Source of the DNA: a virus | Length of the DNA: 50,356 bases | Virus record (IMG/VR): IMGVR_UViG_3300049846_003297 | Location: 1-50,356 of that record | Reading direction: 5' to 3' (one strand) | Part shown: positions 22,439-31,117 of the stretch, piece after piece | Position numbering within the stretch: position 1 is the stretch's first letter | Layout: each line of letters opens with the position of its first letter | Notes under the pieces: model-generated | Seen by the model: only the letters and a program-made list of their open reading frames with translations | Told to the model about the DNA's origin: nothing | Databases searched by the model: none | Translations under genes and position numbers: made by a program

Positions 22439-22605
22439 AAATATTTTATAAGTGCTTTGGCACGCACTTATAGGCAAATTTCTTCTTGCCCACATCTCCT
22501 ACATCACCTATTTGTATTGATTTTCCTTAAATAATTAAGGAAGAGACGCGTTTTAGCGAATCAAAACGCAAAATACAACATGGGCATGTTGGCTGAAGGC
22601 AGAAA
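22439..22605 (+). promoter_or_regulatory. Structured intergenic region before the tail operon
   Basis: Five inverted repeats lie in 167 bases: TATAAGTGC/GCACTTATA (22447-22472), GGCAA/TTGCC (22473-22490), TTCCTTAA/TTAAGGAA with loop ATAA (22523-22542), GCGTTTT/AAAACGC (22548-22569) and CAACAT/ATGTTG (22576-22591). TTGTATTGATTT lies between the second and third. The first two may end the NAD+ block transcripts, although no T-run follows; the later ones would lie in the leader of the tail mRNA. No tRNA-like fold was found. Confidence 0.5.
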
Positions 22606-24180
22606 ATGGCAAGAGAACTTATTCTCATAGATGAAATCAATCAAGGTGAAGCCTTACCTTTTGAAATCACTATATCTACGCATGCCGATGTCATCGTTGA
22701 CGTATTTGTCCAATCTCTTCGCGAATGGTTCATTAGGAATCCAATCTATACTTATGTTCCAAGAGAAGATAGCTTTGGACCAGACTTCGAGCTCACCAAC
22801 ATCGTAATTGTGGACAAGTACACAGAAGAAGCTCTCTTTCTTCCTTGCATCACCGTAAATTTTAACGGTGGCACTACTAGATGGCTTCAGTTTTCTCATT
22901 CTCCTTTTAATACTATCCTCAAATATCAAATGAATAAGGATGGATCTATTAAGCGAGATCAAGCTGGACGTCCTATTCCTTCTCATTATGAATACAGTGG
23001 ATCCTACGAAACAAGCATTACTTTTAATATAAGCGCTCAAGATACTCTATCTCGTGAAGAGTTAACCAACTACGTTACTGTTGCTTTAAGTGAAGTTTGC
23101 CGAGATGACTTAATGCTTCGAGGAATCTTCATCAGAGGTGTCAATGCTGGTAGTCAAACAGAGATAGAATATCGTGAGAATCATATTTTTCAGGTTTCTA
23201 TTACGGCGGAATTATATACTGAATGGAAAAGAATGATCCCCGTAGGTGAAACACTAAAGAGTATTGGGTTTGAGATGAATGTGATAGATTCATGTCCTGA
23301 ACCTGAAGTTTCTACAGAAACTGTAGAAAAATTACCTATCTATACTTTAGATAACGAATTTTATGTAGTAGATCCAGTTAGTCAAGAACCAATTATTCCT
23401 GACTTGCAGCTTTCTGCTACGAATGTAGAAGCTCCAATTACTTTAGTTTACAATCCATCCACAAATAGATGGGAGGTTAGTTTATTTTGGAAGCAAGCTC
23501 TAATGCAATCCATGATTCCTTATGGTAACTTTATTATAGAATTAACCAAAGGAAGCGCTTCTGCTGAATACCTACAATATGCTGCAGATGCTATCGTTAA
23601 AGCTGAATCACTTAGAGCACTATCTTCTACACAAGGTAGAGCCTTACCAGATGGAACAAAAGTATTGCAAGATTGCTTCATCTTTACAGATGGAACAGTA
23701 GATATACGTTTAAAACAAAAAGGCAACTCGAAATTTGCATCTGTAGTTGTTCAACCTAATAATGATGTAATTTTGAAGATGCTTCCAACGAACAAGTCAC
23801 GAAATGTCCTTATTGCAAAGAATATTGTAGTAGATGCCTATGGATTGGTTACCAGTGGTCAGATCTTTAAGCGTATTACTACTAATAATACAATAAGTGA
23901 CATCCAACTCTCTACTATCGATCAGATCTTTTTAGTTGGAGAAAACTTTAATACAATGACCGCAGTAGATTTATTTATGATTATGCAATTCGCTCAACAA
24001 CCTTTTCGCTATTCCTTATCAACCATTTTAGATAAGATAGATGAATTGCTCACTGAGCTTGCAGATATGTCAGTTACAGTTACCTATAGAGCTAATAAGA
24101 TTACTAGTATTAACAACATCAAGCAAGAATTGGTTGCTCGTAGTGAGAAATTTCTACTTCAGCAACCAATCGGACTATAA
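22606..24180 (+). CDS. Probable tail terminator/neck-type structural protein
   Basis: The 524 aa protein is the first gene of the tail operon, 17 bases before the sheath. The first half (to about residue 230) is a compact alpha/beta part with an extended hairpin region (FNGGTTRWLQFSHSPFNTILKYQM) and FNISAQDTLSREELTNYV; the second half is beta-rich. In myoviruses the gene before the sheath often encodes a tail terminator or connector, so that role is suggested by position only. GAAGG lies upstream of the ATG. Confidence 0.6.
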   Translation: MARELILIDEINQGEALPFEITISTHADVIVDVFVQSLREWFIRNPIYTYVPREDSFGPDFELTNIVIVDKYTEEALFLPCITVNFNGGTTRWLQFSHSPFNTILKYQMNKDGSIKRDQAGRPIPSHYEYSGSYETSITFNISAQDTLSREELTNYVTVALSEVCRDDLMLRGIFIRGVNAGSQTEIEYRENHIFQVSITAELYTEWKRMIPVGETLKSIGFEMNVIDSCPEPEVSTETVEKLPIYTLDNEFYVVDPVSQEPIIPDLQLSATNVEAPITLVYNPSTNRWEVSLFWKQALMQSMIPYGNFIIELTKGSASAEYLQYAADAIVKAESLRALSSTQGRALPDGTKVLQDCFIFTDGTVDIRLKQKGNSKFASVVVQPNNDVILKMLPTNKSRNVLIAKNIVVDAYGLVTSGQIFKRITTNNTISDIQLSTIDQIFLVGENFNTMTAVDLFMIMQFAQQPFRYSLSTILDKIDELLTELADMSVTVTYRANKITSINNIKQELVARSEKFLLQQPIGL

Positions 24181-24197
24181 CAAGAAGGAGATTAAAC

Positions 24198-26228
24198 ATG
24201 CCAAACATTCCTGGTATTATTGGGTTCACACTTCCCGGTAGCTACAGTCTCGTAGAGACTCGTGTATCAGCTGTAACGCTTCCAGGCGGTCCTACAGTTG
24301 TCGCTATCTTAGGAAAAGGTCGTAGAGAAGAGTATCTCGTTACAAGAGCTGCTGGAGGTGGTTTAGACGGAGAACCAAAAGGTTTCAATCCTGCTAATGA
24401 TCCTGATGGGCGTCATTTCCAAGTATCAACTTGGGCAGTCGTTCCAGGTAGCATTGAGGTTTTCCTCAATCCAAGAGGAGATGGCACCGATCTCCCACTC
24501 ATTCAAGTATCTAATGAAGATATGGCGCAAGCTTGGGAAGCTGAATTCCAAGACATTGACGGCTACTATATCGACGGCTACAACACTTTTCCAGGATTCA
24601 ATGGCCCCTTCGGTGATTCAGTTGATGCTTATCAAGGTGGTTCTGATGGAAGTGGTTTCTTTGATTCCAAATGGGCACGTCAATATCAACAACTCAAAGC
24701 TCAATTAGGAATCACAGCCGGTTCTCCAGAGCCTAATCACTATTTGTTTGATCCTTCTACAGGTCGAATACTTTTAGATCAAGCTTTGAATCAATTTGAT
24801 ACACTCTTAGTATCCTACATTGCAGAGTCAGATCTAAATAGTCCTGAACTATTTACAGATATTGATGCTTTGTATACGAAACATGGATTTCCTTCCAAAG
24901 AAAATACCATTTCATTACACGCTCAAGTAGCAAATGAGAATGGAGCATCGGTCTTCATAGCAGTCCATGCTGGTGAAGTACTTCAAGGCACTGGTTCATC
25001 TCGTAGGTTAGTACAAGAACCTACTCTTTTTACTGCTCTTAAAGCTCTAGAAAAAGAAGAGTTAGTTGACATTATTGTGCCCACAACTACTTCGCGTGTC
25101 AATAATGAAATTATCATGCCTTTCTATGAAGCAGCACTTCACGGTCCGCTCACTGGTGGAGGAGCATATCTTCAAGAAGATCCTGCAACTGGTGATCAGC
25201 CTGGAATTAATATCTCTCCTTTAGCAGTTATTCCTACAGGTCAACCTGGTGCAGGGAATCCAGTTTACTTAGAAGTATTTAAGAATGGAGTATTATTACA
25301 GTATGGAGTAGATTATTCAGTTCCAAACCTAAATGGATCTTCTCTTAATGCTACTACTAATGTTCTTATTGCACTTGATCCTAATTATCCAGGAGCTACG
25401 CACTCTGTTGATAATACATTACAAGAAGGTGATCGAGTAACCGCCAACTATCTTCCCGATCCAGCTGTCATCAATTTGGTGGCGACCGCTCAATTGGCTT
25501 GCTTGAATCACGCTTCTATAATGTCTGAAACAAAAAATCGTCAAGAAAGAGTTTGTCTCTTCGGTGCTTATGAGTTTGTAGATCTTGATTTTATCCTCGA
25601 TCCAATTACTGGAATCGAAAGCAACTTTGGTATCACAGATTTATCAATGTTCTTCTGGCCAGGTGGCCCTTTTGTCAATCGAACTGTTTCTGGTGAAAAT
25701 CAGATCCTTGATAGTTCAATTGTGGCTGCTGCTGCTGCAGGCTTTATGGCTTCGCGACCAGTTCCTACTTCTCTTTTGAATAAAACTCTTGCTGGCTTTA
25801 CTATCGATCCTCGTCAAAAACTTTCTGTCGATGAAGCCAACTTTGCTGGTGGAGCAGGAGCTTCATTGGTAGCTCCTTTAGCTGCTGGTGGTAAAGTTAC
25901 TGTAGCAAGAACAACTTCAAATAGTGGTTTAGCAACAAAAGAAGAAATGTCGATTGTACGCATTCGTCATGTTGTAGCTAAAACTACAAGAAAGCGCCTA
26001 CAAGATACTTTCATTGGTGGTTTAATAACTCCCAATCTCGTTGCAGATGTTGAGAGTGCAACGAAGAGCATTCTTGAACAGCTTCAATCTCAAGGTTTAA
26101 TTACTAAGTTTCAAAATGTAAGAGCAGTGGTAGATCCAAACGAACCTCGTCAAATCAACGTATCGTTTGATATATCACCAATATTCCCACTAAACTGGAT
26201 CTTCATTAGATTTAGCGTTGGTGTTTAA
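24198..26228 (+). CDS. Contractile tail sheath protein
   Basis: The 676 aa protein has the layout of myovirus sheath proteins: a short N-terminal arm with PGSY, variable beta domains in the middle with DGYYIDGY, a conserved C-terminal part (VNRTVSGENQILDSS, AAAAAGFMASRP, VRIRHVVAKTTRKRLQDTFIG) and the final strand that links neighbouring subunits (INVSFDISPIFPLNWIFIRF). A strong AGAAGGAG site precedes the start. Its position directly before the tube gene confirms the call. Confidence 0.9.
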   Translation: MPNIPGIIGFTLPGSYSLVETRVSAVTLPGGPTVVAILGKGRREEYLVTRAAGGGLDGEPKGFNPANDPDGRHFQVSTWAVVPGSIEVFLNPRGDGTDLPLIQVSNEDMAQAWEAEFQDIDGYYIDGYNTFPGFNGPFGDSVDAYQGGSDGSGFFDSKWARQYQQLKAQLGITAGSPEPNHYLFDPSTGRILLDQALNQFDTLLVSYIAESDLNSPELFTDIDALYTKHGFPSKENTISLHAQVANENGASVFIAVHAGEVLQGTGSSRRLVQEPTLFTALKALEKEELVDIIVPTTTSRVNNEIIMPFYEAALHGPLTGGGAYLQEDPATGDQPGINISPLAVIPTGQPGAGNPVYLEVFKNGVLLQYGVDYSVPNLNGSSLNATTNVLIALDPNYPGATHSVDNTLQEGDRVTANYLPDPAVINLVATAQLACLNHASIMSETKNRQERVCLFGAYEFVDLDFILDPITGIESNFGITDLSMFFWPGGPFVNRTVSGENQILDSSIVAAAAAGFMASRPVPTSLLNKTLAGFTIDPRQKLSVDEANFAGGAGASLVAPLAAGGKVTVARTTSNSGLATKEEMSIVRIRHVVAKTTRKRLQDTFIGGLITPNLVADVESATKSILEQLQSQGLITKFQNVRAVVDPNEPRQINVSFDISPIFPLNWIFIRFSVGV

Positions 26229-26253
26229 TTAATCACTCAAGGAGGAAATATAT

Positions 26254-26964
26254 ATGGTACTAGATAGAGTTAATAAACGATTTCCAGAATCTACTGCTGC
26301 ACAGATTAGTACAAGAAGCAAGCGCATTCAAGCAGGCTTAAGTACTCAGATCATTATTCAAGTAGAATCTGACTTCGATAATAAAAAATATACAATTGGT
26401 GCAGTTCAAAAATTTGATTACAGACAAACAAGAAATATAGAGCAGTTTCAAGAGGTTGGGACAGATGGCTTTGTTCAATCTGCACCTACTTCTGCAACAA
26501 AACACACCTTGACTTTGTCGAGAATGGTATTCGACTTCCAGCGTTTACCACAAGCCTTACAAAGAGAATATCGCCACATCTCTAATCAGCGAAGACCTTT
26601 TAATATCATCGTTACAGACTACAACCCTTATCTTGGTGCTGGTGCTTCAAATGCCGCCTCCGATGATACAAATGGTTCTGGTGGTGGTGGTAGTCTCGCT
26701 AATTCAGCTGCAAGTGGAAACATTGATCTAGCAGGTCATAAAGTGGAAACCGTCTTCGTAAATTGCTGGTTTACTGATCTTAGTATGTCGTTTTCAGCAA
26801 CAGACTATAAGATTGTAGAAGATGCTTCTATGGTTTGTGATCATGTTTATGACATTCAAAGTGTTACTACTCTTCAAGGTAATACAGATACACTTGAAAG
26901 AACAAGCAATACTTCGAAAAATGCAAGTATCATGTCAGCTTACGATTCTGTTCGCACCCCTTAA
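26254..26964 (+). CDS. Tail tube protein
   Basis: The 236 aa protein follows the sheath with AAGGAGG upstream. Its pattern (IGAVQKFDYRQTRNIEQFQEVG, then HTLTLSRMVF and NCWFTDLSMSFSATDYKIVE) matches T4 gp19-like tube proteins that stack as hexameric rings inside the sheath. A Gly/Ser-rich loop (NGSGGGGSLANSAASG) in the middle is probably surface exposed. The product should be among the most abundant virion proteins. Confidence 0.85.
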   Translation: MVLDRVNKRFPESTAAQISTRSKRIQAGLSTQIIIQVESDFDNKKYTIGAVQKFDYRQTRNIEQFQEVGTDGFVQSAPTSATKHTLTLSRMVFDFQRLPQALQREYRHISNQRRPFNIIVTDYNPYLGAGASNAASDDTNGSGGGGSLANSAASGNIDLAGHKVETVFVNCWFTDLSMSFSATDYKIVEDASMVCDHVYDIQSVTTLQGNTDTLERTSNTSKNASIMSAYDSVRTP

Positions 26965-27061
26965 GTTTTTTATTGACTCTCCTTCAATCTCCCAGATTCT
27001 GGTCTGGGAGATCTTCTCACCTCTCGTTTCTTCTTATTAATAAATACAAAGGAATATTATC
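26965..27061 (+). other. Intergenic hairpin after the tube gene
   Basis: ATCTCCCAGA (26987-26996) and TCTGGGAGAT (27003-27012) form a perfect ten-pair stem with loop TTCTGG. The following bases are pyrimidine-rich but not a clean T-run, so it may be a partial terminator that lowers expression downstream of the abundant sheath and tube. TATTGACT occurs at 26971-26978. AAAGGA lies before the ATG at 27062. Confidence 0.6.
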
Positions 27062-27475
27062 ATGGTCAATTTAGGTGATTTAACTAAATTACTAAGTCAT
27101 GGACATCTCACCGATGAGTACATCTTAAAGTCCGCAATAGGTGAATATAGATTTATTTTTAGAACTTTAACTCCTTATGAGGATGTTGAAGCTAATATGA
27201 CCATCAAAGATGTTCTAGAAAAACAAAACGATGAAGGTACAAGAGTAGTTCTACTAGCTATCGAAACTTTAGCTCGTGCTGTTTTGTCTATTAATGACGT
27301 TCCTTTAGAAGATGTTCCTGGTGCAGTAGGAAGTTCTGCACTCGACAAACGACGAGATGTTATTAAGAAGCTAAGTCGTCAAGCTACACTTGCTTTGTGG
27401 GGCAAGTATCTTCAACTTCTTGAAAAGACGGCTCCTCAAAATACACCTGAGGAGGCAGAAACAATAAAAAAGTAG
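27062..27475 (+). CDS. Tail assembly chaperone, short form (gpG-like)
   Basis: The 137 aa, mostly helical protein lies between tube and tape measure, the usual place of tail assembly chaperones. It ends with the codons ATA AAA AAG TAG. The last lysine codons form the slippery heptamer A AAA AAG (27466-27472), and slipping by -1 avoids the stop and enters the next frame, as in lambda G/GT. The chaperone would coat the tape measure during tail assembly. No direct sequence match to a named family is claimed; position and frameshift signal carry the call. Confidence 0.75.
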   Translation: MVNLGDLTKLLSHGHLTDEYILKSAIGEYRFIFRTLTPYEDVEANMTIKDVLEKQNDEGTRVVLLAIETLARAVLSINDVPLEDVPGAVGSSALDKRRDVIKKLSRQATLALWGKYLQLLEKTAPQNTPEEAETIKK

Positions 27476-27498
27476 TAGAGGAGCCTTTGAATAGGCTT
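27450..27498 (+). promoter_or_regulatory. dnaX-like programmed -1 frameshift cassette
   Basis: The elements are, in order: an internal SD-like AGGAGG (27450-27455), a 10-base spacer, slippery A AAA AAG in the correct zero frame (27466-27472), an 8-base spacer, and a stem-loop GAGCCT (27481-27486) with AGGCTT (27493-27498). Spacing matches the E. coli dnaX signal. The -1 frame is open from 27472 through to 27873. Confidence 0.8.
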
Positions 27499-27873
27499 CG
27501 TTGGAAGCTATCAAAGCTCTGGAACATTCCCTACTCTGACAATTATTGGAACAATCTCCACGATTTACAATGGAGAACATTTGCAGAACACGTAAGGCTT
27601 GATAATAAAGAAGATAATGATAGATTAAGAGATTTTATAGAGTATGCTATGGCCTTTATAGAATATGAAACTGTAAAGCGAGTTCAAGATGCAAGAGCAG
27701 AACAAGAAGAGTTAAGTCAGACAGATACTAATAATGAAGACATCTTCTTAGAACAATTAAAACAAATGGGCTTTAATTTAGATAAAGATACATTATATTC
27801 AGCAAGAGAGCAAGCAGGTAGCGGAATCAATCCAGAAGAAGATATTATAAGGGTTGTAGAAAAGGATAGATAG
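27487..27873 (+). CDS. Tail assembly chaperone, frameshift extension (T-like)
   Basis: This frame is open from the slippery site onward, with no stop between 27472 and 27873. A -1 slip would give a fusion of about 270 aa (137 from the first frame plus 133 from this one). The TTG at 27487 could in principle start a 128 aa protein, but its GGAG is only 3 bases away, so separate initiation should be poor. The product is acidic and helical (WRTFAEHVRLDN, FIEYAMAFIEYE). It corresponds by position to the T part of lambda gpGT or the second frame in Mu- and P2-like tails. Confidence 0.72.
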   Translation: MNRLRWKLSKLWNIPYSDNYWNNLHDLQWRTFAEHVRLDNKEDNDRLRDFIEYAMAFIEYETVKRVQDARAEQEELSQTDTNNEDIFLEQLKQMGFNLDKDTLYSAREQAGSGINPEEDIIRVVEKDR

Positions 27874-30354
27874 ATGGATGATGAAAATAAAACTCCTAGC
27901 GAGATCTTAAATAAGCCCGAACTAAACACTGATAATTTAAGTGGAGCTAATCCTCCCGAAGAAGATCAATCTAGTAATGCTGCAACGAACTTAAACAATG
28001 CAGCTACGAATCTTAATAAGGGTGCAACACTATTACAATCTGGAGCCTCTTCTTTAGGTAATTTTTTCAAATCTGCTGCACAGCTTGCTATTGATAATCC
28101 TGGAACAGCAGCAGGGCTTGCTGCAGCAGCATATGGCACTACAAAATTAGTTGATAAAAAAATTGACGCAGGAAAGTACGACCCCAACAAAGGGAGTGGA
28201 CAAAAGTCTGCTGAAATATTACAGGAATTAGGTAGTGGAGTTGTTAAGGTAGGAAAATGGGGTTTAGGATTAAGTAATGAAGTTTCCACCTGGCAAAAAC
28301 AATTTAGCAAATCTGCGCAGGCAGGTGGTAAAGATATTACAGCTCTTGCTCAAAATGCCTATCTCTCAACTAGAGAAGTTGGTAGATATATGCAAGAAAC
28401 TGGAGAAGACTTCGATTCTTTAGAAAAGTTTATCTCCCAATTTGGAACATCTAGTAGAGAGTCTATTTTAAAGTATCAACAAGCCATGGCTCAAAGTGGG
28501 AAGACAATTTCCGACACTACTGCACTTGTCGATGGAGCGAAATACGCACTAATAGCAGGTGAGATGGCTGCCTTAGATCATCAAACAGCTATAGGTTTTC
28601 TAGAGTCTGCCTACGCTAATTTAGGTACCAATGTTTTAGAAAGCTCTACAATTCTCTCCACATTTGGTCAAAGAGTTAAAGGAACATCTGCTTCAACGGT
28701 AGAAATGGCTAAGCAAGTTCAATCTCTTGGAGAAGCTTTTAAATACAATACTACACAATTCTCACCTAAGGAATTTACACAAAAACTATCTGATCAAGTT
28801 GAAGTTTCTGTGCGTAAATATGAGCAGCTAAGAGCTCAAGGAGTCAGAACCTTCAACAGTATTGCTCAAGCTCAAGAGACACTTACTAAGGCAACGCAAG
28901 CAGCCGCAGAGAAGGCTGGAGATTTCGAGAAGGCTCTTGGTGTGGTTGCAATGGCTGGTGGAAACATGGAGGATGCTTTCAAATTTATGTTTGAGGCAGC
29001 ACCAGAAGAGCAAATGGGCATGATGTTAGATGCTGTTAAGGAGCAATTCGGCGGCGAATTAATGACTATTGAAGATGCCAAAAAATCAGGTAGAACAGAA
29101 GATTTTATGCTACAAACAATGTTATTGAAAGATATGTATAATGTAGCAACACCACAACAAGCTGCAATGTTAGCTCCTTATCTTGGTGATCAAGCAAAAG
29201 CCCCTGCAGCCCTCAAAGGAATGAGGGGACCTGAAGTTGATCAAGCAGCTATTACTGATACAGGTGCAGCTCTACAAGGAATGAACCAATATCTAAATAC
29301 TTCTCGAGTTGAGTTGTATAATTTTGGTCAAGCTGTAAATGCAGCAACTGGACAATTAAGAGCTGTAGGGAAAGGTGTAGCGAGAGAAGTTGTACAAGAA
29401 GGACAAAAATTTGGAGTACAATTCAGCAAAGAAGTTACTACTAAAATTATGCCTTATGCAGAAAAATATTTAGGTGAGAATAGTGCAGAAGAGAAAGCAA
29501 AGGCTTTCGAAGAAATAAAGAAGATAAATCCCGAAGCTGCTATTGGAATTAAAGCAGCTCAATCATCTCTTAACAACAAGGAGATATTGGATCAGCTCGG
29601 TGGAGGAATTTTAACGATTCCGTCCCCAACCCAACAAGGCAAACAAGCCCCTTCAGTATCTCCAACTCAACAAACTCAACAAGGTCAACAAGCTCCTTTA
29701 GTATCTCCGACTCAACAAACTCCTTCAGTATCTCCGACTCAACAAACTCCTTCAGTATCTCCGACTCAACAAACTCCTTCAGTATCTCCAACTCAACAAA
29801 CTCCTGGATCGCAATTAATTCCTCCTCCTACCTCGTCCATACCTACACCATCTCTCATTACTACTCCTTCTATATCACCACAAGCAAGTACAATTACTTC
29901 TTTAGGTAAAACTACTGCCATGAATACAGATATTAAAACGAATAAAATGGGCGGAAGTACATTCTTTACCTTAGGAGAAGTTCAATCCTCAAAACCTCTC
30001 AAGGGAACTACTACTTCCTCCAATCCATTTAAGAGCTATGGTACGGACTTAGTAGCTAAAGAACAACTCTCTTTTAAAGATGCGGAAAAGTTATATGAAA
30101 CTAAAACTACCAATACTGCTCCTAAACTCTCAAGTGTAGCTTCCAATACTTCTTCATCTTCTACTACTCCAGATACTCAAGCAGTATCTATGACTAAAGA
30201 CATCCAGCAACTTACAGCAGCTTTGAAAGAATTCAAACAGCCTGTTAAGATCGAAACTACGCTTATGTTAGATGGGAAGGCTGTCGCCTCTGCAGTCAAG
30301 ACCCAAACCATTGCGCTCATCAACTCCACTGGTGCAAGTCAAGCGCAAACTTAG
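27874..30354 (+). CDS. Tail tape measure protein
   Basis: The 826 aa protein follows the chaperone frames directly. It has an Asn/Ala-rich N-terminus (NLNNAATNLNKGATLL), a small Ala-rich hydrophobic patch near residue 78, a long helical centre (about 100-570), then a Pro/Gln/Ser/Thr-rich region with nine-residue repeats (about 585-660), and a C-terminal part with LMLDGKAVASAVKTQ, as often seen at tape measure ends. At about 0.15 nm per residue it would set a tail of roughly 120 nm, within the myovirus range. No lysozyme or peptidase domain was recognised. Confidence 0.82.
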   Translation: MDDENKTPSEILNKPELNTDNLSGANPPEEDQSSNAATNLNNAATNLNKGATLLQSGASSLGNFFKSAAQLAIDNPGTAAGLAAAAYGTTKLVDKKIDAGKYDPNKGSGQKSAEILQELGSGVVKVGKWGLGLSNEVSTWQKQFSKSAQAGGKDITALAQNAYLSTREVGRYMQETGEDFDSLEKFISQFGTSSRESILKYQQAMAQSGKTISDTTALVDGAKYALIAGEMAALDHQTAIGFLESAYANLGTNVLESSTILSTFGQRVKGTSASTVEMAKQVQSLGEAFKYNTTQFSPKEFTQKLSDQVEVSVRKYEQLRAQGVRTFNSIAQAQETLTKATQAAAEKAGDFEKALGVVAMAGGNMEDAFKFMFEAAPEEQMGMMLDAVKEQFGGELMTIEDAKKSGRTEDFMLQTMLLKDMYNVATPQQAAMLAPYLGDQAKAPAALKGMRGPEVDQAAITDTGAALQGMNQYLNTSRVELYNFGQAVNAATGQLRAVGKGVAREVVQEGQKFGVQFSKEVTTKIMPYAEKYLGENSAEEKAKAFEEIKKINPEAAIGIKAAQSSLNNKEILDQLGGGILTIPSPTQQGKQAPSVSPTQQTQQGQQAPLVSPTQQTPSVSPTQQTPSVSPTQQTPSVSPTQQTPGSQLIPPPTSSIPTPSLITTPSISPQASTITSLGKTTAMNTDIKTNKMGGSTFFTLGEVQSSKPLKGTTTSSNPFKSYGTDLVAKEQLSFKDAEKLYETKTTNTAPKLSSVASNTSSSSTTPDTQAVSMTKDIQQLTAALKEFKQPVKIETTLMLDGKAVASAVKTQTIALINSTGASQAQT
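29650..29802 (+). repeat. 27-bp tandem repeats in the tape measure gene
   Basis: Five 27-base copies encode P(S/L)VSPTQQT: 29650-29676, then an 18-base insert, and 29695-29721, 29722-29748, 29749-29775, 29776-29802 back to back. The third and fourth are identical at DNA level, which points to recent slippage or recombination. The repeats stay in frame. Confidence 0.92.
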
Positions 30355-30364
30355 GAGAGCCTAA

Positions 30365-31105
30365 ATGGCAAATGCAAATGCTAACGACAAAGTAAGAAAA
30401 TTAATTGTATGGGAAGTTCCTACAACAGGCAGCAGTGCCTTCATAGAAATGTACATCAATCCCGATAATTTAGAAATCAAAGATAGTAAACAAATTACTA
30501 CAACAAGAACAAAGGGCGGCTTCCAAACTCAGTATTGGGGAGAAGATCTCACAGAAGTATCTCTTTCAGGCTCTACAGGTACGGGTGGAATTGAGGCAAT
30601 TAATGTACTACGTGACATATATCGTAGCGAACAGATTGCTTTACAGAAAATTATTGCAAGTCAAGGTGCAAGCGCAAAGCGAAGGCAATCACTAGCCCAA
30701 TTAGCTGTATCGGTAGTCATGTGGTATCAAGGACAAGGATTTAGAGGCTTTTTTAAATCTTTTAGCTATACTGAAAAAACCTCTGGATTATTTACTTATA
30801 ATATTGCCTTTACTGCGGTTGAAGTTATAGGCGAGCGCAAGAATTTTATGGGATGGCATCGAAAGCCTTGGTCAACTCTCGAAACACCTTCCTTCGATAG
30901 TGGTCGCGGATTCCTCATAGGCGGAGCTTACAATACAAACTATAAAATGGGAGAATTGAATGCTCCTGCTTTAGAGCAACAATCAGGTATCTTACGAGAT
31001 CCTGAATTTGAAAAGCGTACTGATAATCAACCTTCTCAAACTAAGCTTCAAAGCAATCTTGCTGAAAATAACGAACCACTTTCGCCAGGTAACCTTTTTG
31101 CTTAA
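30365..31105 (+). CDS. Tail tube-baseplate hub protein
   Basis: The 246 aa protein has the pattern of a phage baseplate/tail-end protein: YINPDNLEIKDSKQITTTRTKGGF, QYWGEDLTEVSLSGSTGTGG and IEAINVLRDIYRSE, followed by a beta-rich part. Similar sequences occur in XkdP/LysM-type hub proteins, although no LysM domain is present here. AGGAG precedes the start. Its place between tape measure and the large hub protein fits a role where the tube meets the baseplate. Confidence 0.7.
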   Translation: MANANANDKVRKLIVWEVPTTGSSAFIEMYINPDNLEIKDSKQITTTRTKGGFQTQYWGEDLTEVSLSGSTGTGGIEAINVLRDIYRSEQIALQKIIASQGASAKRRQSLAQLAVSVVMWYQGQGFRGFFKSFSYTEKTSGLFTYNIAFTAVEVIGERKNFMGWHRKPWSTLETPSFDSGRGFLIGGAYNTNYKMGELNAPALEQQSGILRDPEFEKRTDNQPSQTKLQSNLAENNEPLSPGNLFA

Positions 31106-31117
31106 AAAGAAATATAG

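Noticed and set aside
22439-22605. tRNA or other structured RNA gene in the hairpin-rich gap
   Set aside because: No cloverleaf, T-loop or CCA-like end could be folded. The hairpins are simple inverted repeats.
29570-29791. Minus-strand frame over the tape measure repeats
   Set aside because: The repetitive product (EFVESEILK units) is just the antisense of the 27-bp repeats.
29650-29802. CRISPR array
   Set aside because: The 27-base units are back to back without spacers, in frame, and encode a regular peptide repeat.
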